Below the pieces are notes generated by a model, which saw only the letters and a program-made list of their open reading frames with translations, was not told where the DNA came from and did not search any database. A DNA stretch of 64,000 bases from Scatophagus argus. Taxonomy: Eukaryota; Chordata; Actinopteri; Scatophagidae. The DNA lies in assembly GCF_020382885.2 (NCBI RefSeq), contig NC_058504.1, positions 17,123,019-17,187,018 on the forward strand. The letters run 5' to 3'. The translations under genes were made by a program, and so were the position numbers. Each line of letters begins with the position of its first letter. The stretch's first letter is position 1. Of the stretch, positions 1 through 13,039 are shown one piece after another.

Positions 1-692
1 CTTTCTTTTAATCATGCAACTTAACATTAAATGTGAGTAAAATGGCATATTGTGTGTTGATATTGATATTCAGTACATTTTGATGTAGGCCTCTATTATA
101 ATGTAGAACATGGTATAGTAGCAATATATTATGTTTCTAGAGAATCTGCCAAAGTAAGATACAAAGCAAAACACAAAGCCAATGCTTCACAAACTCAGCG
201 TTTGCTGAACTAATTTTCAATATGACTCTAAAGCTCTCCAGCCACACAGTTGAGCATTTATCTGCAAATTAACCAGATGGCTTGCAAATCAAGTGCATGT
301 TCTGTATCCCTGCTCTGTATGTGACCCTGCAGTCAGACCTCAATTATTAGAGGGCTATGCGAACAGATTTTTCCCAGAGGGATAAATAAAACAGCCAATT
401 GTTTTTATTATTAAATAAAATTCCTTCTCAATCTAATTAATTACCTACAGTTGAATGCTGCTGGCAGTGCTGGAAGACGTATTTGTAGTTTTGAAGTAAA
501 AGTAGCATATCAGATTGTAAATATACTCTAATATACTCTTTAATTTAATGGAGTACAAAGTGGTACAAAGTGGCATAATATGGAAACACTCAAGTCAAGT
601 AAAAGTCTGGCAAAATTGCACTGATGCAGTCTGATTTTATGATCTCCGCTTGTCTCATTGGTTGTGTGCATCCTTGTGTCTCTGTGGATCAG
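1..692. other. Upstream flank, probably an intron of the afap1l1-like gene
   Basis: AT-rich sequence with no coding exon that I can support. The next base, 693, follows a splice acceptor whose exon begins inside a codon, so an earlier exon must exist and this stretch is most simply part of the intron before it. Confidence 0.6.
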
Positions 693-1699
693 AGTGGAGG
701 AAGTCCTCCCTGAATAAGCGTTTGTCCCAACTCGATGACACCTGTCGAGCTAAAGAGGCAGACAGGGTGGACCTGGAGCTGCGACTGACTCATGTCCAAG
801 ACAACCTAAAGAAGAGCCTGGCTGGTGGAGTGCTTGGTGCACCTGCTGAGACTAAAACCCATGTTAAGGTATACTCGTTGCTGAAGTACATGTTCATACC
901 TGCCTGCATACACATATTATATTTACTTCTTTGTATTTACTTTTTTGTGCAGGCGTCCAGTAAGAAGACACAGAACATCTACAGTGAGTCTTTACCAGTA
1001 AACTGTGCCTTAGAAATGCGAAGGCGGCCTCCATCCCTTTGTGCTTCCTCTACAGGAACTGTCATGCGGAAGGCAAAGGTAACGCAAACTGTTTTCTCCA
1101 GACTCATTTTAGATGAATTCCTCTCTGTTAGCATGGACAGATTTGTGTGTCAGGTTTCTAATGGGATTAAGTATATTCACAGCAGCATGTGCCTTTGCCT
1201 AATAGGGTTTCACGGTTCCCACATGGATAGATAGACAGTCTGCATGTGGTGGTGCAGCCACTTTGATCAGCTGTTCCGACCTGTACAATACGATTCACAA
1301 TATTTCTACCTATTTCTGCCCTGAGGGCTGAAAAGGAAATTGCATTTCTGTTCAATTTTGTCAAAAAATTGTTTCTAAAAATCTCAGTGAGGCACTGTTC
1401 TCAAGCTGGATAGTCTAACTTTTTAACTCTAATAATCATAATCATAATAATCATTCCAAACTGCAAACCAGGGCAGTGGGCTTCAATAAATTTGGTTTTG
1501 CTTGTTTGTTTCTTTATTATAGTACAATAGCATTGCTGAAACTGTCTGATTTGGTGTTCTTCTGTATTTTGCATAGCTTATTGCTTGTGCAAATTTCAAC
1601 TGAAATTTTCTCGAACAACCTTATATTTTTTGGATTGTTACTAAATTGCCTACATGTTTTCTATTTTTACAGGAATGGGAGTCAAAGAAAGGAACCTAG
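693..1699 (+). CDS. afap1l1: Actin filament-associated protein 1-like, C-terminal exons (partial gene)
   Basis: AFAP-family proteins are cytoplasmic adaptors with two PH domains, a C-terminal coiled coil and an actin-binding end. They bind actin filaments and Src-type kinases. Only the last three coding exons are here: 693-868, 953-1078 and 1673-1699 (TAG stop). All have AG/GT borders and join in one frame. They encode the coiled-coil tail (motifs RVDLELRLTHVQ and LKKSLAGGVLG), a short PVN/RRPPSL segment and the terminal block VMRKAK plus EWESKKGT. This tail matches the AFAP1 family ending as I know it. I choose AFAP1L1 over AFAP1 or AFAP1L2 because human AFAP1L1 is on 5q, as are GABRP, FOXI1 and WNT8A, which are also in this window. 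The family call is firm; the paralog is inferred. The 5' part of the gene lies outside the window. It converges on gabrp. Confidence 0.85.
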
Positions 1700-1831
1700 G
1701 AGTAATTTGCTGAAAAGGACTGGAGAAAGAATGAATAGATTTCAGGATAACAATTGTGACATTCAGACCTGCATAGGATAATCCTCCATGTACATCCCAA
1801 AGCACAGACTTGTTTCATTGTTGATTGAGGA

Positions 1832-1837
1832 AATAAA
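1832..1837 (+). terminator. Poly(A) signal AATAAA after the afap1l1-like gene
   Basis: A canonical AATAAA lies 132 bases after the TAG at 1697-1699, a reasonable distance for a short 3' UTR. A second AATAAA-type hexamer near 2600 could serve a longer form. Confidence 0.55.
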
Positions 1838-1840
1838 GTG

Positions 1841-3160
1841 TAATGAAAGAAATTAACCACTAGGTGGAGGTACATCTCACTGAATATCTACTCTTCTGTT
1901 TTCCAAAAAGCACTACTCCAAATGTGAGAAAACCAAAGACTGTTGGCTGTCTGTATCCAAGTGTTTTTGTTGTCTTTGATCAATGATTCAAACGTGGCAA
2001 TCAGGAAAGAGAAAAAAAAGCAGGGGTTGTAAAAGAAGGACTCATGAAAAGTGTATTGAAAAGCACAGCATGTGCATAGATTACAGAACTGTAATGGAAA
2101 TGCAACATAGGATTGTGTTCTCATCCAGTGTTGCATGGGGTGAAATGTTTCATTGTTAGAGTGCTATGTGGGAAACGTAACGTGTCTTGAAAATAAGGGG
2201 ATGAGGCAGTTTATGCCATGTTGTGTCGTACAAGGTGTGTTACGACTACTGTTTTTTATGTTTCTTACTTTTATACTGTTCATTTCTCACCATCACCTTA
2301 AGACTCACGTAATGGAAGTAATCAGCTGAGTGCTGATTGCTCTGGTTGAAGCTGTGCTACACAGCAAAACCGTCTGCTTGAGTAATTTCTGTGGAACCAG
2401 AACCTGCACCCACTTGACCCTCCTTGGCACACATTAAATACCCATAGCAGAGATGACTGAGTGACCAGCAAAATTCAAAGATACAGACAAATCTTGTTGT
2501 GAATGGGAAAATCTCCACTGTATGTCATTCTAACAACTTTTCTGTTGAACCTATGCTTCACTTTTGCACTTTACTGCTCTCCTGCCTGGATAAGGGAATA
2601 ATAAATGTGTCTCACTCTCAAACAGTTGATCATTTGTTCATTTATTGCCATAAAGACACCGAATGGAAATATATTAAAAAATGCACCAACATGTCCATTC
2701 ACTGATTTATTGTTTTAATTTCACATGGTAGTAAATATGGTCTGATACAAACAATGTATGAAAACCAAAACACATCTACATCAGCTGATGACAGCAATTC
2801 AATGCAGCACAGTATAGTGTGATACAGTTCAGGCATTCTGTTGTTTATAGCTAATTAACTCATCCTCATTTTATTTTTCTATGGATGTCACTAAATAGAC
2901 AGATAGACGCTTTGCATTGGCACTTACATGTCAATAATTTGGTAGGAATCCATTCATAAATGATCAGTAATGGCTTTCCAGTGTGATACAAAGAAGAAAG
3001 TCAAATGCTTTTTCATCACTTTGTCACCTTGTCTGTGTGACACAAAGGTCTAATGTGTGTGATATAAGACGCTTCTCTGATCAGATCTGGGCAGTGGCGA
3101 CTGGTAATGAGCAGCTTCAGGAAGGTGAAATTAACAATGCAGTAGCTTTGGAAGAAGTGC
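1841..3160. other. Intergenic region between two convergent genes
   Basis: Holds the 3' ends of the afap1l1-like gene (+) and gabrp (-). Hexamers that read AATAAA on the - strand occur at 2870-2875 and 2641-2646 and could end the gabrp mRNA. I see no exon here. Confidence 0.5.
2870..2875 (-). terminator. Candidate poly(A) signal for gabrp
   Basis: TTTATT on the + strand reads AATAAA on the - strand, about 290 bases beyond the gabrp stop. It is the first such hexamer I found downstream. The region is AT-rich, so chance occurrence is possible. Confidence 0.4.
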
Positions 3161-6100
3161 TCAGAGAAAGAGATAGTAAAGCCAATAGAGGATATTGACA
3201 AAGAGGAAGGCCATGGGGAAAATGGTGCGAGCATGACAATCAATGTTGTGAGGATTTTCCACAGTGAAGATGGATGCTGCCCTGCGCGATGCGTTCTTCA
3301 AGGAAGACAGGCCGCAGCCCTGTCCTGGCGTGTTCTCTTTTGATCCAGCATTGTTCCGAGAATCACTGTCCGCTGGCTTCTCCACAGGGTCCTCTGCAGC
3401 GGAGGCGACCTCCAGGGACTGGTTTGGTTGGGTGGATGTGACGACGGGGATGGAGCCATTTCCACTGGATTCATTGAACTCCCGCAGAAGATCCTGACAG
3501 ATGCATAAATTACAGTGTTTCATTATCTAACATTTTGTTGGTGATGATGGTGGTGTTTTGTTTTGTTTTGTGTTATTTAAATGTAAACCATTTTCTCACC
3601 CTTTGTAAATCCTCTATGGTCTGGTGCTGCATGGTGTAGAAGTGAGCACAGGCGTACTCCAGCAGTGCACCAAAAATGAAGGTGAAGCAGATTCCCAAGT
3701 AAACATCTATGGCCTTGATGAAGCAGTTGGCATTGGGCAGAGAAGTACGGGCGCCCATCATCAGCGTGGTCATCGTCAGGACTGTTGTCACTCCTTGAGA
3801 ATATGACAGCATTGTTTTGTAAGGCAGTGGTTGAATCTCTCATGTATTATTAATACATGTATATAAGTTCAGATTTCTTAGTCTGAGTGCATCATATAAG
3901 CATCAAAACGTGTGTTGAACAGGTGCTAACATGATGATGAGGTATTGATATTTAGATTTTATGGATTCAGCACAGCTAAAGTGCATTCCTGAACATTCAC
4001 AGCTGACTACATCAGTATATAGTACGGAGTATTTAGGCTATGACAACTTTTAGGACTCAATAGATTTTTTTCAATGGAGACAATAAAATATTTTGTGTTG
4101 GAAAATACATGGTTATGTTGGAATATGTGTTATACTTGTCTTACTGACCAATGCAGGTTCTAGCTGGGACAGAGGACTGGCTGATCCAGAAAGAGACCCA
4201 AGAGAGAACCACTAGCAGGATGGAGGGAACATATGTCTCCAAGATAAAGAACAGCACGTTCCTACGCAGTGCAAAATGCAACACCAGCTTGGGGTATTGT
4301 CCTGTGAAGAGACAATACAACAAAATTAAAGATGATTCTTATTTAGCTCCACATGTGAGGGGGAATTCTGGGAATTGAAGTGTCCTACCTGTCTCATACA
4401 CAGCCTCTGACACTGATGTATGGTAGCTCTCTACGCTGTACTGAGCCAGCCGGAGTGTGTCAAGACCCCTCACTGAGTCATTCCCTCTGGTCCAGTAGAA
4501 CACCACATCCTGCAGGTTGTATCCCCCTGACCACACACACACGAACACACAAACAGGTTTGATAATAAGGTTTGATGAATCTGACCTGCTAAGGATAACA
4601 CTGGGTCTTTCATTTAATACTCACTACACTGATGATGAAAATGGTGATGGTGATGGTGAGATGGTGGTGATACACACTTGATGGATGGTTGGAGACAGGT
4701 ACTCACAGCTCTCCAGCTGCAGGGTGCACACCTGTCTGTCCATGGGGTACTTGGTCAGGTCCATGTTGCAGGCAATTGTTGCTGTGATGCTGTTGTGTAT
4801 TCAGAGCAAGATTATTAAAAAACCTTCAAAAGCTCCCTCCGAAACACTGTATATCCTCTGATGTAGGACAGGGCAGTTACAGTAATTAACTCCCCCTGAG
4901 CAACAATCACAAGAACGGAGATTCATATCGAAGATTTTATCAACATCAGTCATTTCTGTATCAGATGCATTAAGAAATATTTGGAATGCATTAGAATTAA
5001 AATTTTTCTGCTGATATTTTCATGATATCAATGCTGGAAATGCTGCTGAGGACATCATAGGGACTTATTTGTGTATATAGGCACATTATAGTGATACTAA
5101 TTGCTATGAAAATGTCAGACATTAACATGGATCTCCTGTTACTGTTTAAAATATTGAATCAGCTTTTTAAAATCACATTCCACAAACATTGACAAATCAA
5201 AATGTGTTTCTTTTTAGACATTAGACATCAGGACAAACTTACTGCAGCTGTAGGGAACCTTGCCAATCTTTACTAACATAATATGAAATTGAAGGGCGTG
5301 AAAAATACAGAAATGCAGTGGTATTCCCCTTAAGTTACATGACAGAGTGATGATACACAAGTGTTTCTTTTTCCTTATTTAGTAGAACTAGAACTTAGTA
5401 GAACTAGTAGACTTTAGTAGAATTCATTGTTGATTACCACAAGAAACAAAAACAGCATTAAAACTGACAAAAACTGAAAACAACATGACTTATAGTCTAT
5501 TTTTCTTCCTCTCCTATCCTTATTTTGATCTTTCTACATTTTTCTGTGAGTGGTGTCCTTTTATTTTCGCTCCTCTGAGGTAAATTTCCTCAGACAAGCT
5601 CTGCAGAATCCGTGACACGTGCAACAGCTTAAAAACTCATTAAATGTTAATACATCTAAACCTTAAAACAAAAGAAGAAAAGTACCGAAGGGCATAGAGA
5701 ACTGTTCCATTGCTGAAGATGCGTATGAGGCGATTTTCCACCGTGACGTCATGCAGGAAGGAGCGCTTAGAGTCCGGGATAAAGGTGTCAGGGATCCAGA
5801 GCAGTGACACGAGGCGTCCGTCCATGCTGATGCTCTCACTTCCTGGGAATACCAGTCTGGAATCACGCCAACGCTGACGGAGGAAGATAGTTGCAGTGTA
5901 GTCCTGAAAAGATTATATATATATATATATAAAAAAGATAATGCTTTGATTCATTCCAGTCCACCTGCCAACATTAAAAATAGTGGGAAGAGCTGTATAC
6001 CATATTGATTTCGGAGATGGCATCGATGCTAGCGATATCGAGACTCATTCCAATTTCCACAGGGCCCTCTATCACAGACAGAGACACAGAAGGTTGGGAA

Positions 6101-6503
6101 ATTAGTCCGTTTCGCAATAACTGCTGTAGAGCAGTCTCTTCTGGTCCAAATTAATCATTATCATGCTCATTCTTACCATTGAAATTTGGCCTGAGATAGC
6201 GATTGTATCCTTTCATCAGCTTTTGAATTGTTGGCAGAAGCTGAGAGTCATTCCATTCTCCCCAGTGGGGGCTCGGATGCATACAACCACTGATAACAAC
6301 AAAGAGAAATGAAAAAGACATGAGACAAGAGATGGATAATTGGCCTATAAAGGTTAGCACAGGTATTCCATTTTAAGTCAATTTAAATATCAAAATCAGT
6401 GTGTGTTCTCGAGCCTGCACAGGTGTTTCTGCCCTCAGGTCATCTCTCACCCTTGTGTGGAGCTCAGGAAGAGGATCAGTAGTGCGTGCAGCTGGACAGA
6501 CAT
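3161..6503 (-). CDS. gabrp: GABA-A receptor pi subunit (Cys-loop chloride channel)
   Basis: Subunit of a pentameric ligand-gated chloride channel in the plasma membrane; the pi subunit is known mainly from epithelial tissues. Nine coding exons on the - strand: 6503-6451, 6289-6177, 6068-6001, 5903-5686, 4789-4707, 4526-4389, 4301-4149, 3793-3600 and 3493-3161. They sum to 1353 nt, or 450 residues (human about 440). Visible parts: signal peptide ([15 protein letters not shown]); extracellular domain with GPVEIG and [13 protein letters not shown]; Cys loop from C158 to C172 ([15 protein letters not shown]); M1 about 240-262; pore-lining M2 about 272-293 starting PARTCIG; M3 after [17 protein letters not shown]; variable cytoplasmic loop in the last exon; M4 at the C-terminus ending YYLFL. 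The strong match in Cys loop, M1, M2 and M3 is to GABRP rather than alpha, beta or gamma subunits. The intron at 4790-5685 shows no other exon. Confidence 0.95.
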
Positions 6504-9500
6504 TGTGATTCACCAGGCAGAGGTCAGCTGTGCTCAGAGAGATGTGACAAACTCAAAACATGAACTGATAAATGCAAATCCACAAATCATTCTCCTGTAC
6601 GTTCACATTTTATAGAATAACACCGTTTTACCATGTGGTGGCAGCACCTAACCGAATGTGCTCACAGACCTTGTGGGAAATGTGCAGCATGGTAGCCATT
6701 CTCACCCTTTGATGTTACAAAACTGTGTTTTCTCTCTGCTCTCAAACTTGCAAAATGTAGTGGAAACATGTATCGATCCTCGTCTCCCTGTTCCATGAAT
6801 ATAGTAGTAACTGCTCCAATTAGGTCCCTCACACACGTGCATTTAAGAGCACTAAAAGAGATAAAGACAGTGTCTAGATAAGGTTGCATGAGTCCATCTA
6901 GGCATTTCCATGCCTGTTTTTGCATGTTTCTTTCACACAAGTGTGTAGCACCACTTGAGACCTGCTGATTTATGTGACTGCTACCTCATGGTTTATTCAC
7001 AAAGCCTCCCTGATAACTAACCCCGTCTCCAACTCATCAAGGATTCCCCACTGTCTGGTTGTTACCCACTGTCACTCCCCTCCCTTTGCCACATGCAGAT
7101 AAATTTCACTGTCAGTAATAGCCTTCAACAAGCCTTCCCTCTTACTTTTAACCAAATAATATAAATGCATCAGGGGCGTGTTTGTGTTTCCAGTTATTCC
7201 CAAAACAATGTTTTGCTAACATTATATTGATATGTTACCAGAACCTCCAGCAAAGCATCTCCATTAAATATTGAATGAATTATTTACACAGCACTGCCAC
7301 TGTAAATGATGATGCACATGAACACTGCTGATTTCCCTAAATGAAGATTAAAGAATGTTATTAAACGCTGCTTGTTTTTCTACACATGCCGGCAGATGAT
7401 TAATTCATTGTTGTGCATGCTCCCTTCCTTCTCTTTTTGTGTGGGCATGCACATCTGAAAGAAATGTGTACATCTCATTTGATCCCACAAATAAAGATTT
7501 TTCCATCTACCTTTACATTTATTCATATTTTTCTCATCGTCAGGTTTGTCTCATCATGCTTCTCTCTGTCTCCTACCTGTTCCAGGCTTCTGCTTTCCTT
7601 TTTTCCACGTCAGGTCACTCTTCTCTTTCCACTCTTTCTTTTGTTTCCTTCCCCCACTCTTCTGCTTCCCCCTGTTCCAGATGCTGTGATTGGCTGAGAC
7701 AGGTCTTCTTCCTTGGTTATTTGTGATTATATCCCAATGTTAGTACCATCTACTTATAAAAACCATAGCTGCTTCTATTATGTGGTTCTGGTGTGTGGGC
7801 TACTGTTGGCTGTTTTACTGTTTGTGCATCTCCCCATGCCTCTCTGCACAGCTGTATTCATCTCCCCTCAGAGCCTCTATGCACCCCCTCCCTCTCTCTC
7901 TCTCTCTTCCTCTGTTTATGCCACTCCACCTCTCATTTGCACTGCACCTCTCCCCTGTTTTTTCACTGCCCCTCACCTACACGTACACGTACACGTACAC
8001 ACACACACACACACATACACAAACTCGGTATGCACACATACACATGTTTGCCATTTCACTTATTATTGTTTTTTTTGTTTTTTTTCAGTCTCCTCCTCCC
8101 ACACATTCTTATTCTTTTGACCCTTAGTCTCTATCTACGTCCTCCTCCTCCAATTTACCCTGACATCACACCTCCTTCTGGGCTTTGAAGCTCTGTTTCA
8201 TTCCTTCATGCCTTCTCGCTCTTCACCTCAAACTCTGTTCCGTTTCATCAACGTCATCATCTAGATTAGATTCCCCTCAGCTCTGTCCCTTACTGCATTG
8301 TCACTGTAATAAAATACCCATGTGGCTCATGTATAAGAGGAAAGGACCATTTTCAACAGCACTTCTCGATTTGTCTCTCATAAAACCTTCTTGAAAATAT
8401 TAGTCTTGTCTTTTCCCCCCTACTGCAGCTTACCCCTACTTTCCACATTTTGGCCATTGAAAAGTGCATTGAGACTCTTAATGTGGCTGCTTTATTACTG
8501 GCTATAATATCCCATAGGTGAATCTTGGTATTGGTAATGGTAATGATGACGATGATGATGATAGCAATGATGATGACTTTTCCATAAAGAGCGATCAACT
8601 ACAGTCTAGAGATTCAAGCAATTTCTGTGCTACACCGTTAATCTTTTTGTTCCTGAAATTGTGATTATTCTCTATTAGCTATTGGCTTTACAGCAGAGCT
8701 TCAGGTCTAATTATATAGCCTGCCCTCTCAGAGCATACCGGTAGGAGCTATGTGAGAAAGCCCACAGGGTATACAGCCAAATAAGGCCTTATGAGATCCC
8801 AGTGTAAGCGCTTGACCTGCTCCAGCCTATTGCTTTTCCAGGCTGCATTCCCCAGTACTGATTACTGTTAATTGGTTGCTAACGAGATGATATGTCACTA
8901 CCCCAGGTTATTATTTACTGGATCAATAACTCACTTTAGTCATAAAGCTTTTTTATTGTTGGTTTCATTCTCTGTTGACTGTATTCTCAAATAAACAGTC
9001 TTTTTTACCATTAATGACAATGGTGAAAAGCATAAGATATTCTGATTTGCACCCACCAAGGAAATCATGTGAAAGAGACAAATGGAGATGTGAAGCACCT
9101 GAGGGGGAGGATGTAAATGTTTGATCTGTGAGTTAGGGGGCTAATGAATAATAGTAGATGGTGTGGCGGTGTGTTGGAGCAGCAGACAAGTCAGTGTTAG
9201 TCAGCATCCAACTGGCTGCCTGTGCCTACCTTTCTGCATGTAAATTTCTCTCATCTGCATGTGATTGAGTATGTTTCGCCTCTATGTTTTTCTCACCATA
9301 CCTGGTCCGCCAGTTCATTTCTCTGACTTGGTTATTAGCTAGCTCCTTCTTCATATTTTGTTGTTTGATGCTGTGTTTGTGCCTCTTTAAAACCTAACTC
9401 AAATCCTCTGACTGTTTATCTGGCAGTTCAATGTTCCTTTGGGGCTGCTTTCCTCAGTAAATTCATCTTTAATGTCTTATAAAAAATCACAGATGCTTCA

Positions 9501-11750
9501 TATACTCAAAGTCTGATTGTGGCTGCTGTTAAGTCCAAATGTCCAAGATTAGAAACATGCCAAAAGCTGATGAGGCCTGACACTGGCTGAGACACAACTG
9601 GCGAGATTTGGTTTGTTAAAGCTGAACTAATAGCCTTCTGGACTAGGAGCCAGTTGCAACAGCTGTTCACCAGTTCACACTTAGTTCTAAGTATTTACTA
9701 AGCAGAGCTTTATGCATTTGTTGTTATGAATGTTTATTTATTTATGTATTTTTCAGTTTTCAGGCACATCATTAACTTCTTCAATAGCTATCTGAATCAA
9801 CTGACTTGTTGTAACTCATTCTAAACCATGAAGGCTATCGTTCACTGCAAAAATACACATCTCTCAATTTATAACGGACTGGTAGTTAAAATAATCTGAC
9901 ATTTGGTAAATATGCTTAGAGAGTTAGATAGGAGAGTTAGATAAGGAGATCAATACCACTCCTTTAAGCTGGGCTGAGACTACAGGAAACTTGGGTGGAT
10001 GCATCCTTGATTCATAACTTCTGACACTTGGTTGGAAAACCTCCCAATTGGTCTGTCTGCTAAATATAAACTCATAGAGCCAGCAGCAAGTTACCAAACC
10101 TTAGCTTAGTTTAACAAAGACACTAGAAAAAGCTGCTCTGGCACCTCTGTGAAGCAGTGCGTTGTCCTTTTCATACCTTGGTTTTAGTGTGGATTAAGCA
10201 AGCTATAACAAGTACGTAGGCTAAGCTTTAGAGGCAAGAGAAGGGGAGAGGACAGTGCCAGGATAGCCACTTCCCCCAATTTTTCATGTTAAGCTCATAT
10301 GGAGGGCACTTAAATTAGTATTATTTAAAATGAACATAGAACAGCAATATTGCTGTCCTCAATTAAACTTCTGACATAAACCAAAAAACTTTTAAATGCA
10401 GTTGGCAGTTCCTTTCCAGTTTTCTGATCCATTCTCCTTTTGTATATAGCTGTCACTTTCTCCCTTGCTCTTCCATTCATCCATTTACCCAAGAATTCCA
10501 TAAAACATACATGCACACATCCTTATCCATCATCTTCTGTCCAGCCAAGAACACTTAATGCTGCACTCTGATTCTTTTCCTATCAGTCTCTTGTTGCATA
10601 ATTATCTTATCCCTGAATCCCTCTGTATATTGCATTTTGCATATTCTCATTCACAGAATCACCAGAAAATGGAAACATCACAGCCTAAACATTGGCCCCG
10701 GTGAATTGCTGATATGTGACAAATGGAAATGTCACATTACTGCCTGTGAGAAGGACAGAGATAATTCTCTCCTAAATGATGGCAGCCATGCCCAGAAGGA
10801 ACACGTATGAATTAATGCAATGTGGAAATTGAGCCCTGCATGCTGAGCCACCTGTCATGTCTTCCCATGTGACTACTTGATGTAGATGAAGTGTTTTCAG
10901 TTGACTTTCTTCAGATATAATGGAAAAAAACTGTAATTAAATATTACTCTTTGTTTCCCAAAGGGCCTACTCATTCAGGCTCTGCTGGCTTGTGTCTTTG
11001 GCTTTATCTTTGGCAGAGGTTAAGGCAGTGCTTCTTTTGTGACACTTGTGTCTTTGTGCAGTGTCTCATTCTCTTTATTCTCCTGCATTTGCACTTATTG
11101 ATCCCAAATCCATTACCCTGCATCCATTATTTCTCGCTGTGGAATTTGCTTCAAAAAGTTCCTGTCAGACACAGAAATCTGATGTTATTATTGTTTCATG
11201 TCTTCACTGTCAAAGTTTTGGTGGAGCTTCTGTCCCTTGAGATATGATCACATGTGTGACATTAGCTGCCTGGTCTCACAAGAAGTGTATATTCACAAAA
11301 GCATAATTATTTTGAAGACAGTGTTCATAGAGCATGGCACAGCATTCTGTTTGGGACTGGGAGCAGACACCAACTTACAGGCATATCTTATCTAGAATAT
11401 CATATTAAAACCGACCCTCAGAGAAATAGAAACAACATAATAAAATAATGGCTGAAGGGAACCTCTGCTTTCAGATAAAACCTGAAATCTGCACATCAGT
11501 TAATACATAAATCAATACAGGTTAGGATGTAATAATAAGTATAATAAAAGTATACTGACAATCTCTTGAATTCCCAAGACTTACCAGCATTTTTTGTGAA
11601 ATTAAGTAGTTAGCTTTCTTTCTCTTTTCCCCCCTTTTAGCAGATTTTCTCCAACTTGAATGTCTATGCATATGATTTGTGAATACGTTATGATTAGCAA
11701 CCAGTTAGGTTAGATTACCTGATTAATTAAAATTTATGTGTGTTTGTTAG
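6504..11750. other. Gene-poor intergenic DNA upstream of gabrp
   Basis: No exon with both splice or start support and a recognisable product. Overlapping open frames at 7413-8188 come from a pyrimidine-rich tract with CT and AC repeats (about 7885-8010) and are not convincing. The gabrp promoter should lie just above 6503, but I see no clear TATA box. A repeat-like GAT/TGG tract occurs near 8520-8570. Confidence 0.5.
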
Positions 11751-11758
11751 TAGGTGTA

Positions 11759-11801
11759 ATTTGATTTTTGATTTTTGATTTGATTTTTGATTTTTAGAAT
11801 C
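11759..11801 (+). repeat. Short tandem repeat of a TTGATTTTT-type unit
   Basis: Consecutive copies of a GATTTTT/GATTTT unit lead directly into the hairpin that begins at 11789. The repeat and the hairpin arm share the same bases, so slippage or template switching may have made both. Confidence 0.6.
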
Positions 11802-11848
11802 CAGGGATACACAAAGAATACTTTGTGTATCCCTGGATTCTAAAAATC
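11789..11848. repeat. Perfect inverted repeat, 28-bp arms with 4-base loop
   Basis: Arm one (11789-11816, starting GATTTTTAGAATCC) and arm two (11821-11848, ending GGATTCTAAAAATC) are exact reverse complements around the loop AATA. I find no transposon ends or target-site duplication around it. It is recent or maintained, since both arms are identical. Confidence 0.9.
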
Positions 11849-12011
11849 ATCGATATGAATACAGACTAAACTCACCATCTAAAGGAAAAGAATATTACAA
11901 GTTTAGGTGTGTGTTGAATATAAAAATTATGTTTTTGGCCTAAAACGAACAAATATTAAGGCTGAAAAAAAATCTTATTTAACTGATGCTTGATCTTTTC
12001 TCTTACACTCC

Positions 12012-12838
12012 CTGTAAAAAGTATTCACCCCTTGGACATTTTTCCCTTTTATTGCTTTTATAAATAGAATATACATATATATATATAGTTCCAGCCAAGT
12101 GGTGCTGGTAGTCTCACAATTAGTGAAATGGAGTGCAGTGAATGTGTCTCAAATGACTGCAGTATAAAGACACTTGTGTCTGGAAGGTCTGGTCACTGTT
12201 TAAGCAGTATTCCTGATTAAAATTACACCATGAAGAAAAAAAAAAAAAAAACACTCAACAACTCAGAAAGTTTATTCACAAGAATAAATCGAGATGAATA
12301 CAAAGAAAATTTTCAGTTACTGAACATCCCCTGGAGTTCAATTAAATCCATCACTGAGAAATGGAAGGAATGTGGCACAAATCGGCCTAGAGCACGTGGC
12401 CTCACAAACTGAGTGACCGTGCAAGAAGGAGATGAGCAAAGAAGGTCATCAAGACACCTATGACTACTCTGAAGAAGTTACAATCTTCAGCAGCTGAGAC
12501 AACAACTGTTGCCCGGGCTCTTCACCAGTCAAAGGTTCATAGGAGAAAGCCACTGCTGAAGAAAGCTCATATTAAATCTTGATGACTGTTCATCTAAAGA
12601 CATGTGGGAGACAAGATGCTATGTGTTGATGTGCACCAAACACTGCACATCAACACAATGACAGTCACTTATTTTACATTACCTATTTTAATTAATTGAA
12701 ATTACTCTGTAGAACTCTGACATTAAAAAGCTTTTTTGTAAATTTTTGTCCAATAAAAAAGCCAAATTATATTGACTGTGATCCCATTTATAAAAGCAAT
12801 AAAGGGGGAGAACATCCAAGGGGGTGAATATTTTTATA
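12012..12838 (+). mobile_element. Decayed Tc1-type DNA transposon with inverted terminal repeats
   Basis: The left end (about 12012-12065, containing AAGTATTCACCCCTTGG) is matched in inverted orientation by the right end (about 12785-12838, CCAAGGGGGTGAATA), the termini typical of a common fish Tc1 group. Between them is broken transposase sequence. A frame from 12230 retains a helix-turn-helix remnant (SSIKSITEKWKECGTN), and nucleotides near 12500-12575 correspond to the later segment with HRRKPLLKKAHIKS. A full element is about twice this length, so much of the catalytic region is deleted. It is inactive. An internal 14-bp hairpin (12622-12635/12644-12657) also lies inside it. Confidence 0.8.
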
Positions 12839-12860
12839 AAGTATTCACCCCCTTGGATGT
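12816..12860. repeat. Head-to-head Tc1-type terminal repeat junction
   Basis: CCAAGGGGGTGAATA followed after a short AT spacer by AAAGTATTCACCCCCTTGG forms a palindrome. The right terminal repeat of the element above abuts the start of a second, inverted terminal repeat, whose body is otherwise missing. Confidence 0.75.
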
Positions 12861-13039
12861 CGCTGTGTACACAGTGACTTTGGAGGGGGGATTGATGAGT
12901 CTGTGGCTAAAGGCAGAAGAAAGTTATATCACTCTAATTCTATGCACCTGCAATCAAACTCTTTGAGTGATTGAGTAAGAAATTTGAAACAAGTAACATA
13001 TGTGATATTTCTGTTTTTGATAATTGCAAGTCAGTACTG

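Noticed and set aside
7413-8188. Four overlapping + strand open frames of 94-135 residues
   Set aside because: Composition is Ser, Leu, Pro and Thr-His from CT- and AC-rich DNA; no splice, domain or poly(A) support.
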